Origin: Selaginella moellendorffii
Lineage: Eukaryota > Streptophyta > Lycopodiopsida > Selaginellales > Selaginellaceae
Length of the DNA stretch: 64,000 nucleotides
Assembly: GCF_000143415.4 (NCBI RefSeq)
Contig: NW_003314347.1
Coordinates: forward strand, 519,438-583,437
Direction of reading: 5' to 3'
Both the position numbers and the translations under genes were made by a program. The notes beneath the pieces were generated by a model that worked only from the letters and a program-made list of their open reading frames with translations, ran no database searches and had not been told where the DNA came from. Below, piece after piece: positions 31,700 to 43,100 of the stretch (within the stretch, counting starts at the first letter, position 1; each line of letters starts with the position of its first letter).

Positions 31700-34165
31700 C
31701 TACAGCCTATGTAAGTTCAATAGGGCGCTGTTGACGAGCTCCTCGAGGCTTCTGGAATGCTTGGTAAGTCCCACAAAACCCGAAAACGTTAAGAAGTTTT
31801 CTTCGTCTGAGGCAGTCGCTGACATTGCTTCCAGGGACGCCTCCACTTCACCGTCTTCTCTAAAACGTCGCAAGAACCTGGCGTCCTTTGCCATCAAGCT
31901 GTTCAGAAGCTCTACGCTATATCGCCGGATACGATTCAAGCTCCTAGAAGGTGCTGTCTGGGATAGAAGCTCTGTGATTTTTTCGCAAAGCCGTGATTGT
32001 TGCGATAGCACGCCTTGTTCAAAGTTACGTGTGTCGAGCCAGGGGATTATGGCTGCTGCCAAACCGATGGCTGCCTGCTGTTCCTTGTCCGTGGATTCCA
32101 GCACCATCTGGATGATGGGAGATATGGCTGCTCCAAGCTCCAACTTTTCTTCGTCGTTAAGGTCACCGCACAAGCTTCGCAATATTGTGGCTGCATGGAC
32201 TCCAATTGGCTTGGTGAGCATGTTGATCAAGCTCTTGAGGGTCTTGCTAAGGCCACCTTGTCCGTAGCTTTTGCGCCTGAGGAGCCTCGAGCAATTGCTG
32301 GGACACTGGAGGACGAGCAAAAATATGGCTTCCCCGGCTCTCATGGAGATGCTCAACTCGTGGCTGTTCGGTGCGGTTTCTCTCCCAAATATGGCCATCA
32401 AGCTTTGGATAACTCCTCCAGTCGCACCAATGCAATCTCTAAGCTCGTCCTCGGTTGCTAGCAGCTTGATCACGTCCACTGCCAGGTCTTGTAGCGCCAA
32501 ATCTTCGAGACTGCATATCCTTTGAAGACTTCTTACTGCTGACACTACCGACACTATCTTCTTTCGCAGAGACCGTCCAGAATCTCCTCCCGCGCCAGCC
32601 AATGTCCTCAAAAGCTCGAGTGATCGACGGAATACTTTTCTCGACGTTCGTACTTCGAGGAAGTTCCAGTCTTCGTCTTGGATAAACTCAACCAGGATGG
32701 AGATAAGTCCGCTGGTGTTACCGATTCGCACGCATGTCCTGTGGTCCACGGCTAGCCTGTTGAGGATAGCGAGTCCGTACCTCTGTTCTTCTAGCACTAT
32801 CTTCTCTCCTGCGGTTAAAAGAGAAATGATGGCTTCCAGGGATCCAGGGATAGCGGAAATCCTGAAGCAGTTACTCCGGTGACGAAGCAGGTACTTGATT
32901 ACTATCGTTGCAGCTTTCCTGATTTCGGCCTCACTAAGATCCTTCCAGGTGATCATCTCTAAGAGTCTCTCCACAACTCCGGGTGTGGTACCAATCCTCC
33001 GTCGCGTTTCTTCCCTTGAAACTCCTTTTGAGACGAGAGCTGACAGTATGTTGACGCTTCCGAGCTGCTCTTCCCTTATGCTTGACTGCAGCTTCTCGAC
33101 GGTGAAATCGATAAGGTCCATTCCCAGGCCATCAAACACGCTTCCGTTCAGCGATCGTGAGTACAATGTGTACCAGTACTGCTTCATGGTTTCAATGTCG
33201 TCTTGATCAAGCTCACACTTTCGAGTGACTACTTCCAGCAACCTCTGGTAACGAAGCTTGAATTCCCAATATGCCCTCTCCAGGAGGAATAGCGACGCTT
33301 CTGCCAGCATCATCGCGTAAAACACCGTAAGTGCTTGCTCAGTGTTTTGTCCTTGGGCATTGAAGCCGTGCTCGGCAAGTCGATATACTGAGAAACATAC
33401 GGTGACTGTTGCAGAAGCAAGCTGGAGGAAGTACATAAAAAGGCTGATGATCCTGGTGGGGAGGAACTTTACATACGGCAGGAGCGGGACGCTTCCCACG
33501 GACCAAGTTCTTCGGGCACCGAATCCCTGGTATAAATCGTTCTTTACTGGTTTTTTGGAAAGTCGATCTCTGCTAACGTTTTGTTCAGGGTGGTTATGGT
33601 CGAAGGCTGCAGAGAACGTCTGCCTTAATCTGGCGCTCTTGTCGAACACGAACGAGCTGAAGCCGAGAATTCCCAAGCTGTAATTTGCCTGCTGCCATTC
33701 CAACTCGCTACTTCGACTGAAAACCCGCGTTCCTTCAGTCAGCAGCAAGGCCGATATCGTCCAAAAGTCTTTGGCCTGAATGTTGCTCACGAATCCACCG
33801 AGGAGAACAACAGTTGCCCAGACGAAGGCCAGTTTCCCGAGGCCAGTGGCGAACTTTTCAAGAACTGCGAGCCTGAAAGCTATCAGAGTGAGACGCTGCT
33901 CTGGTGATCGGGAATTATTCCTTTTCACTGGAGCTGAAGGCTCGGGAGTGGAAGGCTGCTGCTCGACTTCCGGATGCGGAGAAAAAACCGACCACAACTC
34001 ACTGGTATTGGGGGTTCTAGTGCTTGCAGGTGGAGAAGTTGGAGAAGCGAGAGCAGAGCCGGAAGAAGGAACTTGAATGCTTACCTCGTCCGCAAAGTGA
34101 ACAGTACTCTTGGGTGCACCGGCAGACTGTACCCTTTGAAGCTTTCTGCTGTTCCTCGAATCCAT
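31700..34165 (-). CDS. Membrane-anchored ARM-repeat protein (BLE2-like family), copy B2, intact
   Basis: Single-exon frame of 821 residues from the ATG at 34165 (MDSRNSRKLQRVQSAGAPKS). Same architecture as the A1 protein: Ser/Pro-rich N-terminus, hydrophobic segments with KDFWTISALLLTEGTRVFSR and LPTRIISLFMYFLQLASATV, then an armadillo-like C-terminal half. It differs from A1 by a shorter linker (VKRNNSRSPEQRL in place of a longer Gln/Ser-rich stretch) and by scattered substitutions. With A1 it is one of two intact members of the array. Its 5' flank is followed at once by unique DNA, so its promoter context differs from A1. Confidence 0.8.
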   Translation of the reverse strand: MDSRNSRKLQRVQSAGAPKSTVHFADEVSIQVPSSGSALASPTSPPASTRTPNTSELWSVFSPHPEVEQQPSTPEPSAPVKRNNSRSPEQRLTLIAFRLAVLEKFATGLGKLAFVWATVVLLGGFVSNIQAKDFWTISALLLTEGTRVFSRSSELEWQQANYSLGILGFSSFVFDKSARLRQTFSAAFDHNHPEQNVSRDRLSKKPVKNDLYQGFGARRTWSVGSVPLLPYVKFLPTRIISLFMYFLQLASATVTVCFSVYRLAEHGFNAQGQNTEQALTVFYAMMLAEASLFLLERAYWEFKLRYQRLLEVVTRKCELDQDDIETMKQYWYTLYSRSLNGSVFDGLGMDLIDFTVEKLQSSIREEQLGSVNILSALVSKGVSREETRRRIGTTPGVVERLLEMITWKDLSEAEIRKAATIVIKYLLRHRSNCFRISAIPGSLEAIISLLTAGEKIVLEEQRYGLAILNRLAVDHRTCVRIGNTSGLISILVEFIQDEDWNFLEVRTSRKVFRRSLELLRTLAGAGGDSGRSLRKKIVSVVSAVRSLQRICSLEDLALQDLAVDVIKLLATEDELRDCIGATGGVIQSLMAIFGRETAPNSHELSISMRAGEAIFLLVLQCPSNCSRLLRRKSYGQGGLSKTLKSLINMLTKPIGVHAATILRSLCGDLNDEEKLELGAAISPIIQMVLESTDKEQQAAIGLAAAIIPWLDTRNFEQGVLSQQSRLCEKITELLSQTAPSRSLNRIRRYSVELLNSLMAKDARFLRRFREDGEVEASLEAMSATASDEENFLTFSGFVGLTKHSRSLEELVNSALLNLHRL

Positions 34166-34360
34166 GTTTAGTGTTCAAGGAGTTCTGGGGATTTGAGGAG
34201 GAGGCTCTTGCGTGGGTCCAGCTAAGCCCACGCGTGTGGTGAGCGTGAGCTGCTATTGACGACTTCAAAATGTCTTTCTCATGTTGGTGGCAGTGATCAA
34301 GTAAGCCACTACTTTCGTTCTTGTGCTCTTGTGGTTAACTTTCTTTCTCGCAGTAAAAAG
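34166..34360. other. Short intergenic gap at the duplication edge
   Basis: ARM 5'-flank similarity runs to about 34304. The lectin stop codon is at 34361. No gene. Confidence 0.5.
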
Positions 34361-35416
34361 CTATGGTCGTCGCCACAGCAAACGCATTGGTGCCGCTTCT
34401 TGGTACAGAGACAAATGCCCGTCGTCCTCGACCACCAAACGAGTTGAGAAGATACAATTCGGCTGCGGCTGGCAGTAGACGTTCGTCGCCCAGAAGCCTT
34501 TTCCATCACGTCCCAAGAACACCAAGTTCCCATCCCTTTGGAGAGTGAGGGTGCATCCACTGCCTCCACCTTGTCCTGAGGTATCACTCGACCACAGTCT
34601 CCTTATCCCCCTCGCATACAGCACTAAGTTACAGGTTTCCTCCACAACCAGTTCAATGATGCCATTGAGTGACACAAGACGCTGTCCGGCGTAGAGCTCC
34701 GATCCTTCGTCTCCGCGTCCTCCACTTTCCATGCACGAGACAAAGAGGTCGCAGTCTTCGTCCATCAGGAGGTGAGTTGTGTTCTTTCCCTCTTCCAGGT
34801 CGTGATCGGGAGAGCTAACGTAAGCCTTGTAGGTGGTGCCAAGACGAACACTTTTCTCGCTAGAACTCCTCCCGGGAAAGCCGTGACGACGATACAGGTC
34901 CAGGTCAGTGGTGTTGCTGAATTCATAGCCATTACTAAAACTCCACCCGTCGTATTGAATGACAGCGTAGTCGATTCCTATGATGCCCATGGTCGCGAAA
35001 ATGTGGCCGTAGAGGCCTCGGCGTGTCTCGTCCGCGATGCAATCTGCCAGGAACTCGAAGGCTCGTCGCAAAACGGCGCCGGGCATGTAAAGCGGGCAGG
35101 GGCTGCCAGTGCATTTGCCACTCGAGTCGCGGCCGTAAAGCGAGAGCCTCGAGAAGGCGTGTAAGTTTGGCCCCGAGGCGAGAGTGAAGAAAGTGTCCCA
35201 GCTCTGGGGCTGGTACGAGACTCGCGGCTGGATTCTCTGGGCGATGTGGAGGCGGATCTTGTAAGCGATGATGTCGGCATCCAGAGGATAGATCTGGTAT
35301 GGATCTCTGCGCCGAAATTTGATGGAGTTGCAAGGGGAGATCAAGAGGCTTGTCCAAGAAACAAGGAGGAGTTGTAGCAGCATTGCTTGAGCGAGCAACC
35401 TGTAACTAATAACCAT
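34361..35416 (-). CDS. Secreted bulb-type (B-lectin) protein
   Basis: Single-exon frame of 351 residues. I take the ATG at 35416 (MVISYRLLAQAMLLQLLLVS), which begins a clear signal peptide ending near ISPCNS. The frame continues upstream but without an ATG. The C-terminal third is B-lectin-like: a run of short beta-type repeats with NLVLYARGIR, LQRDGNLVFLGRDGKGFWAT and LVVEDDGHLSLYQE. LQRDGNLVF resembles the mannose-binding QxDxNxVxY motif with the last Tyr replaced. The N-terminal half (YPLDADIIAYK..., Cys-containing) I do not recognise. There are two N-glycosylation sequons (NTT). Likely an extracellular, possibly defence-related carbohydrate-binding protein; no kinase domain follows. Confidence 0.75.
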   Translation of the reverse strand: MVISYRLLAQAMLLQLLLVSWTSLLISPCNSIKFRRRDPYQIYPLDADIIAYKIRLHIAQRIQPRVSYQPQSWDTFFTLASGPNLHAFSRLSLYGRDSSGKCTGSPCPLYMPGAVLRRAFEFLADCIADETRRGLYGHIFATMGIIGIDYAVIQYDGWSFSNGYEFSNTTDLDLYRRHGFPGRSSSEKSVRLGTTYKAYVSSPDHDLEEGKNTTHLLMDEDCDLFVSCMESGGRGDEGSELYAGQRLVSLNGIIELVVEETCNLVLYARGIRRLWSSDTSGQGGGSGCTLTLQRDGNLVFLGRDGKGFWATNVYCQPQPNCIFSTRLVVEDDGHLSLYQEAAPMRLLWRRP

Positions 35417-35470
35417 GGCTTCCTTCTTTTGTTGTTCTTGCTTGGTTTTCCTCGTTACACGAACAAACAA

Positions 35471-36691
35471 ATGCCATTGTCAAACGCTTTCTTGACTTTT
35501 ATTGACTATGTCAACAAAAAGTCAACAGAAATGGTTCTGGACTTGTTGTCTGGTGTTCTACCGTACACAAGAAATGCGACCAAAAGCACAAGCGAAGAAA
35601 CCGCTTTCAAGCATTTATAAGGGAAGCTGGTGGAGCAGCTTGAAAAGCTACAAAGCTCTTATAGCTAGTGTCCAAGAGGCTCTTGGTCATAATCTGCAAC
35701 ACTTGGCCATCTTGCATGCCAACACATACATGGTGGGTTCCAGCCCAAGGGCTCACAACTTCTTCCATTACATAAGGAGCTTCAACACCTTTTTGATTTT
35801 TGGACACTTCAATACAAGAATGTGGTCATTAATGCCTTGGCTCTTGCTGCTTGGACTTTAAGGTTTTGTTTGCTTTTTTTTTTTTGCAATCAGGATGGGC
35901 AAGGCACCTCATTACTACCTTCTGCCTATTGATTATTAGACTCGGAGAGATTATTTTGCACGCTTCATGGTCGAGGATTTCCTTGCAGTTGTCTTGGTAT
36001 GTTTCTCTCTTATTTTTAACTTTTGCATGAAGTGCTATGCTCTACGGTAGCAGTCAGAGGAGCATCCTAATCCTCCTCACATTTTTGCCGCTTGGGACAG
36101 AGTGTTTGATTGTCTCAAAGTTACTTATTGCACTGCTGAGCTATTTCCGCCAGCGGTTTAGGGTTTGCCAAGTCAACTACTTACATCTCACCCTTGATGC
36201 CTTCCTCCTCACGAGAAAACCTCACAGCTCGTTGTAATCTTTGTTGCTGCGACGTTCTTTTGCCCCAGTGTTGCTTGGAATTTGCTGCTGCCGAATTCGT
36301 ATTCATCCCCTCATGGCTACTCCTGTGATAACTTTTAGTTCTTCTTGTTCGTGTTCGCTGTTTTCTTACTTGCCAGAAAGTGCGTGAGGCTAAACTTCTG
36401 TCACTGGCTGCTGATCACGGTCCTCCAACCGAAAATGTCCAGTAGTGAGCAAAACAACACAATCTGCTTCAAAGTTGCTGAAAATTGCTGGAAATGATGA
36501 GAGCCAAGCTTCAACTCAGCATGGAACTGATGGTCTAAGTGTACAGGGACCTTACATCTTTCCATCGTTGTTCCATTTAGTTAGGATGAGGAATAGCAAC
36601 ACATATTCTCCTGTGTTTGAAAACAATGTAGCACAGCAATTACAAGGTAGTTTACTTGCATACTTACTGGCTATGGATAAGCATGAAGAGC
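35471..36691. other. Intergenic region with broken coding-like pieces
   Basis: Several open pieces but no complete frame. On the minus strand, APYVMEEVVSPWAGTHHVCV is open near 35607-35807. On the plus strand, HPNPPHIFAAWDRVFDCLK (near 36060) is followed by stops. AG-acceptor and GT-donor-like sites surround some pieces (for example a block ending GCAGTTGTCTTG before GTATGT near 35999). Probably one or more gene relics; not identifiable by eye. Confidence 0.3.
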
Positions 36692-36892
36692 TTATGCTGT
36701 ATTGACTCCAAAACCAAGGGCATGAGAGCTCCAATTCCTGATAAAAGAAAGGAAAATCTTAAGAAAGCCCGAGAAGAGAAAGGCCCGAGAAGAAGAGAGA
36801 AAGAAAATGTGTAGAGCTGACCATGGGTAGCAATCAACGACGGCTTTTGCCCAATCGTCTGGTTTGCTCACGCCATGTATGGAAGGATCCAT
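36692..36892 (-). CDS. Possible small gene, head-to-head with the channel
   Basis: ATG at 36892 opens MDPSIHGVSKPDDWAKAVVD then CYPW, before a hydrophobic, possibly intronic tail. The start lies about 250 bp from the channel start on the other strand, so the two may share a bidirectional promoter. The family is unknown and the true exon structure unclear. Confidence 0.25.
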   Translation of the reverse strand: MDPSIHGVSKPDDWAKAVVDCYPWSALHIFFLSSSRAFLFSGFLKIFLSFIRNWSSHALGFGVNTA

Positions 36893-37142
36893 GAAATTGA
36901 GCTTGCTCGCCGCTGGAATCCTTCTCAAATTCCGGAGTGATGAACCAAGAACCGAGAAATCTGCCTTGTGCCGTCGCTCCTCCCTCCGCCCCAGCTCAGA
37001 AACCCTAGGATGTGATAAACCCTAAATTTCAATAACGGTTACGCGCCATTTGTAACTGCTGTTTGAAAATCAGGGTTTTTGTTGGACAAAATGCTAGGGT
37101 TATGAGCTAGCATTTTAGGGCATCGCGTGACTCGACGACACT

Positions 37143-40100
37143 ATGGAGGGGGGTGGAATAAGGCGCAGGAGTTCCAGGCTCTCGGGGATGTTCGATGCCG
37201 CCTCCAAAGCTGTGGCTCAGCTGATTCAACGGTAAGCTACCATCCCCTTGACGTGAAAAATGCATGATTCATCCAAGTTTCTCTCTATAGCGACAATGAT
37301 CCCGAGGAGGATCCAGATTTCATAGCTAGAAACCCTCGCTGGGAAGATCGTTTGCCTCCTATTGGAGGAGCGCTCAAGCCAGAGGAAGAGAAGACTGCTG
37401 CCTTGTTAGCTGCATTGGGAGATCTTCCTCGTGCCACTGACTCCTTGCCCAGGAAGAACTGGAAAAAAGCTTACAAAGCAGTCAAGCGAATGCTGGTACT
37501 TCAAACTTTCTCTCAGTTTTTTTTTCACCTTTTTCTAGCTTTATTTTCTAGGTGGTAAGAAGAAAGGCAAGACGCAGTGCTATAGGGACTGGAGCTCGAC
37601 TAGATGGTCATGCTCTTGGGTTTTGGAGTCCCTACAGTACTACTCGGCTGAGGCTCTTCATGTTTCTCTATAGCCAGTAAGCCTCTCATTAGCTTTTTCA
37701 TTTCTTATCCTTGCATTGTCTTGCAGGAAAGTAGAGTATTTTATTCTGTTTCTCATCTGGGCTCACCTCATAGTGTTCATTTTCCAAGTAAAAATTGGCA
37801 ACAGATCAGAACGCTGGACTGATATAAGGAATTTCAAGCTTGACTTTTTGGACGGTTTAATCACAGCACTAAGCACGTATGTTTTTCCGTAATTGATAAG
37901 TTTCGGCTTGAAAGATCTCTTTGGATGCAGGCTGGAAGTGATTCTAAAGGTTTTTGTCCTAGGCCTCTACAAGAAACGTCATTGCTACCTTCGCAACCCA
38001 TACAACCGGCTCGATTTTGCTATGGTCATTGATTCCTGGTACGATGCAACATGTTACTTGTTTCATGTGCATGTATGATGCTGTATGAGCTACAGGATAC
38101 ATATTATTGTTAGAGGCATAACTGGAAGTGATTTTTTTGCACGGTTGGCAGTCTTGCGTGCCTTTCGCGGCCTGCTCGCTTTGAAGCACATCACCTTTTT
38201 TGCCGATGTCATTGTATGCTGTCCCTCTGCTTTCATTTCCTCATTGATAACGTTTCATCCTTGGCAGGCTATCATGGCGGCGGTGAAACGAAGCGTTCGT
38301 CCGCTTGAAAATGTCATCCTGCTTACTTTTTTCTGGCTGGTTTTCTATGCGCTTCTTGGGACGCAATTCTTGCAAAAGACAATGTTAAACCGGTACTTGA
38401 TTGGTTACAGTAACTCTTATTGAATTCCGATATGCGCAGGTGTTTGCGGAAAACGGACAAGAAAGAAGCCTACCCAGAACGTTTCTGTGACAAGAAGGTT
38501 CTCGATGCGTACATATGCCCTTCCAATCAGAAGTGTACGGTGAGGCATTCCACCTTTAGAGTGTTTGGGTGTTCGTGACGTTACGTTTGCAGTTGCATGG
38601 AAATCCGAACTATGGACAAACAAGCTTCGACTATCTCTGGTATTCCCTGATCAGTATGTTTCAGGTATGAGCTCTGCTATGGCATATCTTTGTTTTGATG
38701 CACCTTCGGACCGTTTAGATTGTGTCGCTGGAAGGATGGGCACTTATAATGTATCATGTAAAGGATTCTCAGGGGGAACGAGCAAGTAGGTCTTTATAAA
38801 TTCTACTTGTGCTAAAGCTCGCCCGTGCAGATTCCTACTTCATGAGCTTGGTGGTAATCGGTGCATATTTTCTTGTCAATGTGTTCATAGCTGGAATAAG
38901 TGGAGTATTTCTCCGTGTTCGAGCAGAACACCAGGCATGAAGTCTTCTTTTTTTCACTTTTGAAGATCAAAAGGTGGTTCATTTCTTTGCAGGCGTTGCT
39001 AAAAAAAAGCCGTCAAGCCCAGACTTCCTTTTACAATGCAACAATAATGGCCAACATCCTGAGGGACGACATCATACGTGACGATGCCAGTATGAGATGG
39101 CATATGCGGCTGTGGAACAAATCAAAGAAAGTGCAACGGAATGTTGTTCGGGCATTTAGTCGCACGCAGTCGTCTATGAGAGACGCGTTCCGGTCTAGCT
39201 CATTGAGGCTAAGCAGGGCTGGCTCGATGACTTACAACCGCTCATTGAGTCGAAGTATGTCCATGGGAGCCAGAGCAGCTTTATCACTATCCGATCAGTG
39301 CCGCGCGATTGCGGAACGTCCTAGTTTCGACTGGGGCGTGCTATTGGCCGTGACTGTCAACGCTATCGTCCTGTGTTTATACAAGTACGGCATGTCCAAG
39401 GAACTATTGTACACGCTCTGTATCCACACTATTCGTTTTTCTTTTTCATCATCGTTTGCTTGACTTAACTCCAGCGCAGATGGTATTCAAGCTGTTCTCC
39501 TCGTGGTTTTCTCAGGAGAGCTTTTACTGAGGTTTCTTGCTTACGGTCCAGGCTCGTTCATATCCGACAGTAAGCAATTTTTGCTCCTTTCTAAGCTTTA
39601 TCTTCGCATTGCTTGTAGGGATGAACCTACTAGATTTCTTTGTTGTTGTGGTCTCTGCTGGAGCTTTGGTCTCGCGCAAGTATCCAAACATCTCTGCTGT
39701 TCGAGTTTTGCGATGGTTCTACTTGTCAAAAAAACACGTCGACAGGAACCCCTCTGTTGTGGTAAGTCTTTGTGTTTCATTGAAAGGAATGTGGACGGTA
39801 GTTATGTTTGCAGGCTACCTGTATGAAAAGTGTTGGCTCGCTTGTCAGTGTGTTCTTCTTTTATATGCTCGTTATTGTGGTATTTTCCATATTAAGCATG
39901 GAGCTCTACAGTGGCCAGTATTACAAGTTTTCGGACGGGTATCCTCGTGGAAACCACGATAATATGCTTCAAACTATGCTTCTCTGGTTCTCGGTAACTA
40001 CTGCCGAGTCCTGGCCAAATCAACTGTGGAATTCGATGAGACCGGGAGTAGAGTACAAGTAAGCTCTTCTTTGTTATCAACAAAGAGGTTGACCCATGGT

Positions 40101-43100
40101 TTTGCAGCGGAGTGGCTCCTTTCCTGTATATATTCTATTTTGTTTTGACAGCTTTTATCATTATGAACCTTATTATCGCTGTTTTACTAGAGCGGAACGA
40201 GCTTACTGACAACGAGAAAAAGCAGATTCAACGGGTACTACTTAAGCTTGAGTCGCTGACAGATAATTCATTTCTCTTTCCCACAGACGGACCACATACG
40301 ACTGCTCAAGCGCATGCAAAGCAGAGCGTACGTAAGAAGCGGAAGCTGGATGGTTGGCGCTGTCGAGGGAATGAAGTCAAGCTTTGGAAGTTTTGCGCAC
40401 CGTGTCCTCGGCATGAACGTCAGGCCAGTGAAAACTCACAAGGAATCTCAACAGGACAAACGCCGGGACCGCGACGCGGACCACGACCGAGACCGGGACC
40501 GCGATGATCGCGCTCGAGACAGAGGCTACGACCTCCCTGGAACAGTTTCTGGGGAAACAGAAGGGGGCGGACAAACCTTAGAGGCCGTGTCGACTACAGG
40601 TGCAGAGGAAAGCACCTCCACCTCAACGACAGGAGGAGAAAGAAGAGGCAGTAGGAACTCTCAGATATTACAGGCTACCGGATTTCCACCAGACATTGGG
40701 GAAAAGCGAGGCTCAAGGACTGCACTGGAAGATGCTGTTCTCACGCTCGCGGACATTACGAAGCCTCCTTCGTTTAAGTCTACCAGCATGCTCATGAGAA
40801 GTCTGAGCAGAAGCAGTAGCAAGAGGGAGTCATTTCAGCTGTCCGACTACGAACTACTTGAGAAGGATTTTACCAGAATTGAAAGGCCATGGTACCTGCA
40901 TGAAGGTTCGCTTTTGATTTTTGGAGAGAACAGCAGCCTCAGAAAACTTTCGAGAAAAATAGTCGAGCATAAGTGGTGGCGCTGGTTTTCTCTTGGCTGG
41001 GTTGCCTTGAGTACCTGGATTGTTATTGAGATGCGATCGACTGGAGAGCCAGTCTTTGCCGACCTTGCCATGAAGATTCTTCACAAGCTCGTGTTCGCGG
41101 TCGGTAAAGCCTTCGTTTCTCCTGTCCATGGTTTAACATTCTGAGTTTTACAGTTTTTTATGGTGGAGTTTCTGCTGAAAGTAATCTCTTATGGTTTAAT
41201 GTTTTCGCCTGACGCGGTGCTCAACGATCCTTACAATATCTTGGATATCTTTCTACTTATCATCGACGGACTTAATCTATCGAGCTGGAGTGGGAGTGAG
41301 AGGTCTAGACGAGCAATACATGCTTTAACTGCACTCCGACCATTTCGGTTTATCTCTCGGGCTGCAAAGCTGAGGACCCTGTTGACGAACCTCATCAAAA
41401 CCATTCCGGCTATAGTTGCTGTTCTGCTATTCACCTTCCTCATCTTCGTGATTTTTGGATCCATAGGAATACAGTTGTTTCGAGGCCTTCTCTATTCGTG
41501 CAACGATTCCAGTATAACTCATCGAGCCTATTGCACTGGTCACTATTACAACAACGTTGGCCTCTACTCTCCACGGGCGTGGAGAAATCCCACGTTCCAC
41601 TTTGACGACATTGGCAACGCTTTCCTCTCGTTATTCGTTTGCTCCACTTTCGACAACTGGGTGACGAACTGGCTGTACCCCGTAATGGATATTGTTGGTC
41701 AGGACAAGCAGCCGCAACGGGATAGCAGTCCGGCTCATGCCCTTTTCTTTGTGGCCTTTTGCATATGTGGGGGATTTTTCATAGTCCGGGTGTTTATCGG
41801 AGTATTCATCAACGAGTTTGGCAAGAACTCCGGGGCCTTGCTTCTGACCGAGAGGCAGAAGCTGTGGCGGGACATGAATCGAATTATCCAGAAGACGAAG
41901 CCAGCAGCATTGCCGCGACCTCCAAAGAATTTCATCAGGAAGTTCTGTTTCTATGCCATCCGAAATCGTACGTACCAGAAGATCATGATCATTTGCCTCC
42001 TGGGATACTCTGGACTTTTGGCCACGAACTATGCTGGCCAGCCGCCATATGTTTCCACACGCCGCCAGAAAGCTCACGTCGCTCTTACGACATATTTCTT
42101 GTTGGAGGCTCTGACGAAGTTTTTAGGCGACGAGGTATGTGTGGGAGCGTTTCCCCTGAATTCTAACTCCTTTTCTTTTCTTTTTTGTGCAGTTTAGAGT
42201 TTACAAAAAAGAGTATTCAAGGCACATCGAGGCACTGATATCTATTATAGCGGCGTCGGGCTTGATGGGAGTAAAGGGAACACCGAGGGGTTATCTTGGT
42301 CGCTTTGGCTACATAACTCGGGTCTTTTGCATCATTCCTCACGTACCGAGAGCGCGGGTGATTATCAGAACCATATTCATATGTTTGCCAACAATGGGAG
42401 AGATCATGGCTCTTCTCGCTATTTTCCTGTTTGCGTTTGCGGGTGTTGGCTTCCAGATGTTTAGTCACGTCAAGGACGGGAACTGCATTGGCCCCGTGCT
42501 CAACTTTCGGACATTCGTCAATTCTTTCATTACCGTCTTTCAGGTAAGTTTCTTGCTTTCTGGCTCTTCCATCCCTCACTTCTCCGTTTTCTTCGTTTTT
42601 TTTTTTCCCACAGGTTTCAACACTGGACAACTGGTCTTGCATTATGGGTGACGTGATGGTCGGCTCACCCCTATGTTCCAAGAGTAGCCATTTGACGGCG
42701 AACGACTGTGGCTTCCCCTTTGCTGGGGTGATATACTTCGTGCTGTTGGTCCTGGTCGCAAGCTTTATCTTCATGAACTTGTTTGTAGCTGTTATTCTCG
42801 ACGCCATCACGTTTGGATTGGTGAACGAGAATTCGATGGTCACGCCTACACACCTTCTCGGCTTCAAAGCTCTATGGGCTCACTATGATCCCCAGTAAGC
42901 AAAGCTCTTTCATAGTTTTAGGCTCGAACCATTTCTCTGGTTGGCAGTGCTACGGGATACATTGGAATGCACAAGCTACGGAGATTTGTGGATGCGCTGG
43001 GTATCCCCTTGGGACGTCGGCATAATGCCACTGTGGAATGGTATGAAGCTTGTTTTGGTGGGTTTGCTCGATGATAACCTTTTTGTTGTCCAGGATTATG

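Larger units (their letters stand above)
17154..34304. repeat. Tandem duplication, unit 2
   Basis: Second copy of the block: half A2 (17154 to about 24.6 kb), spacer (about 24.6-27.6 kb) and half B2 (about 27.6-34.3 kb). Similarity to the A1 upstream flank stops near 34304, where unique lectin-gene DNA begins. Copy-specific changes include a MYB fragment inserted in A2, a large deletion in the A2 AllA gene and a 40-nt deletion in the B2 AllA gene. B2 keeps the complete ARM gene that B1 has lost half of. Confidence 0.9.

Noticed and set aside
35417-35470. Upstream extension of the lectin frame
   Set aside because: No ATG, and it would place the signal peptide internally.
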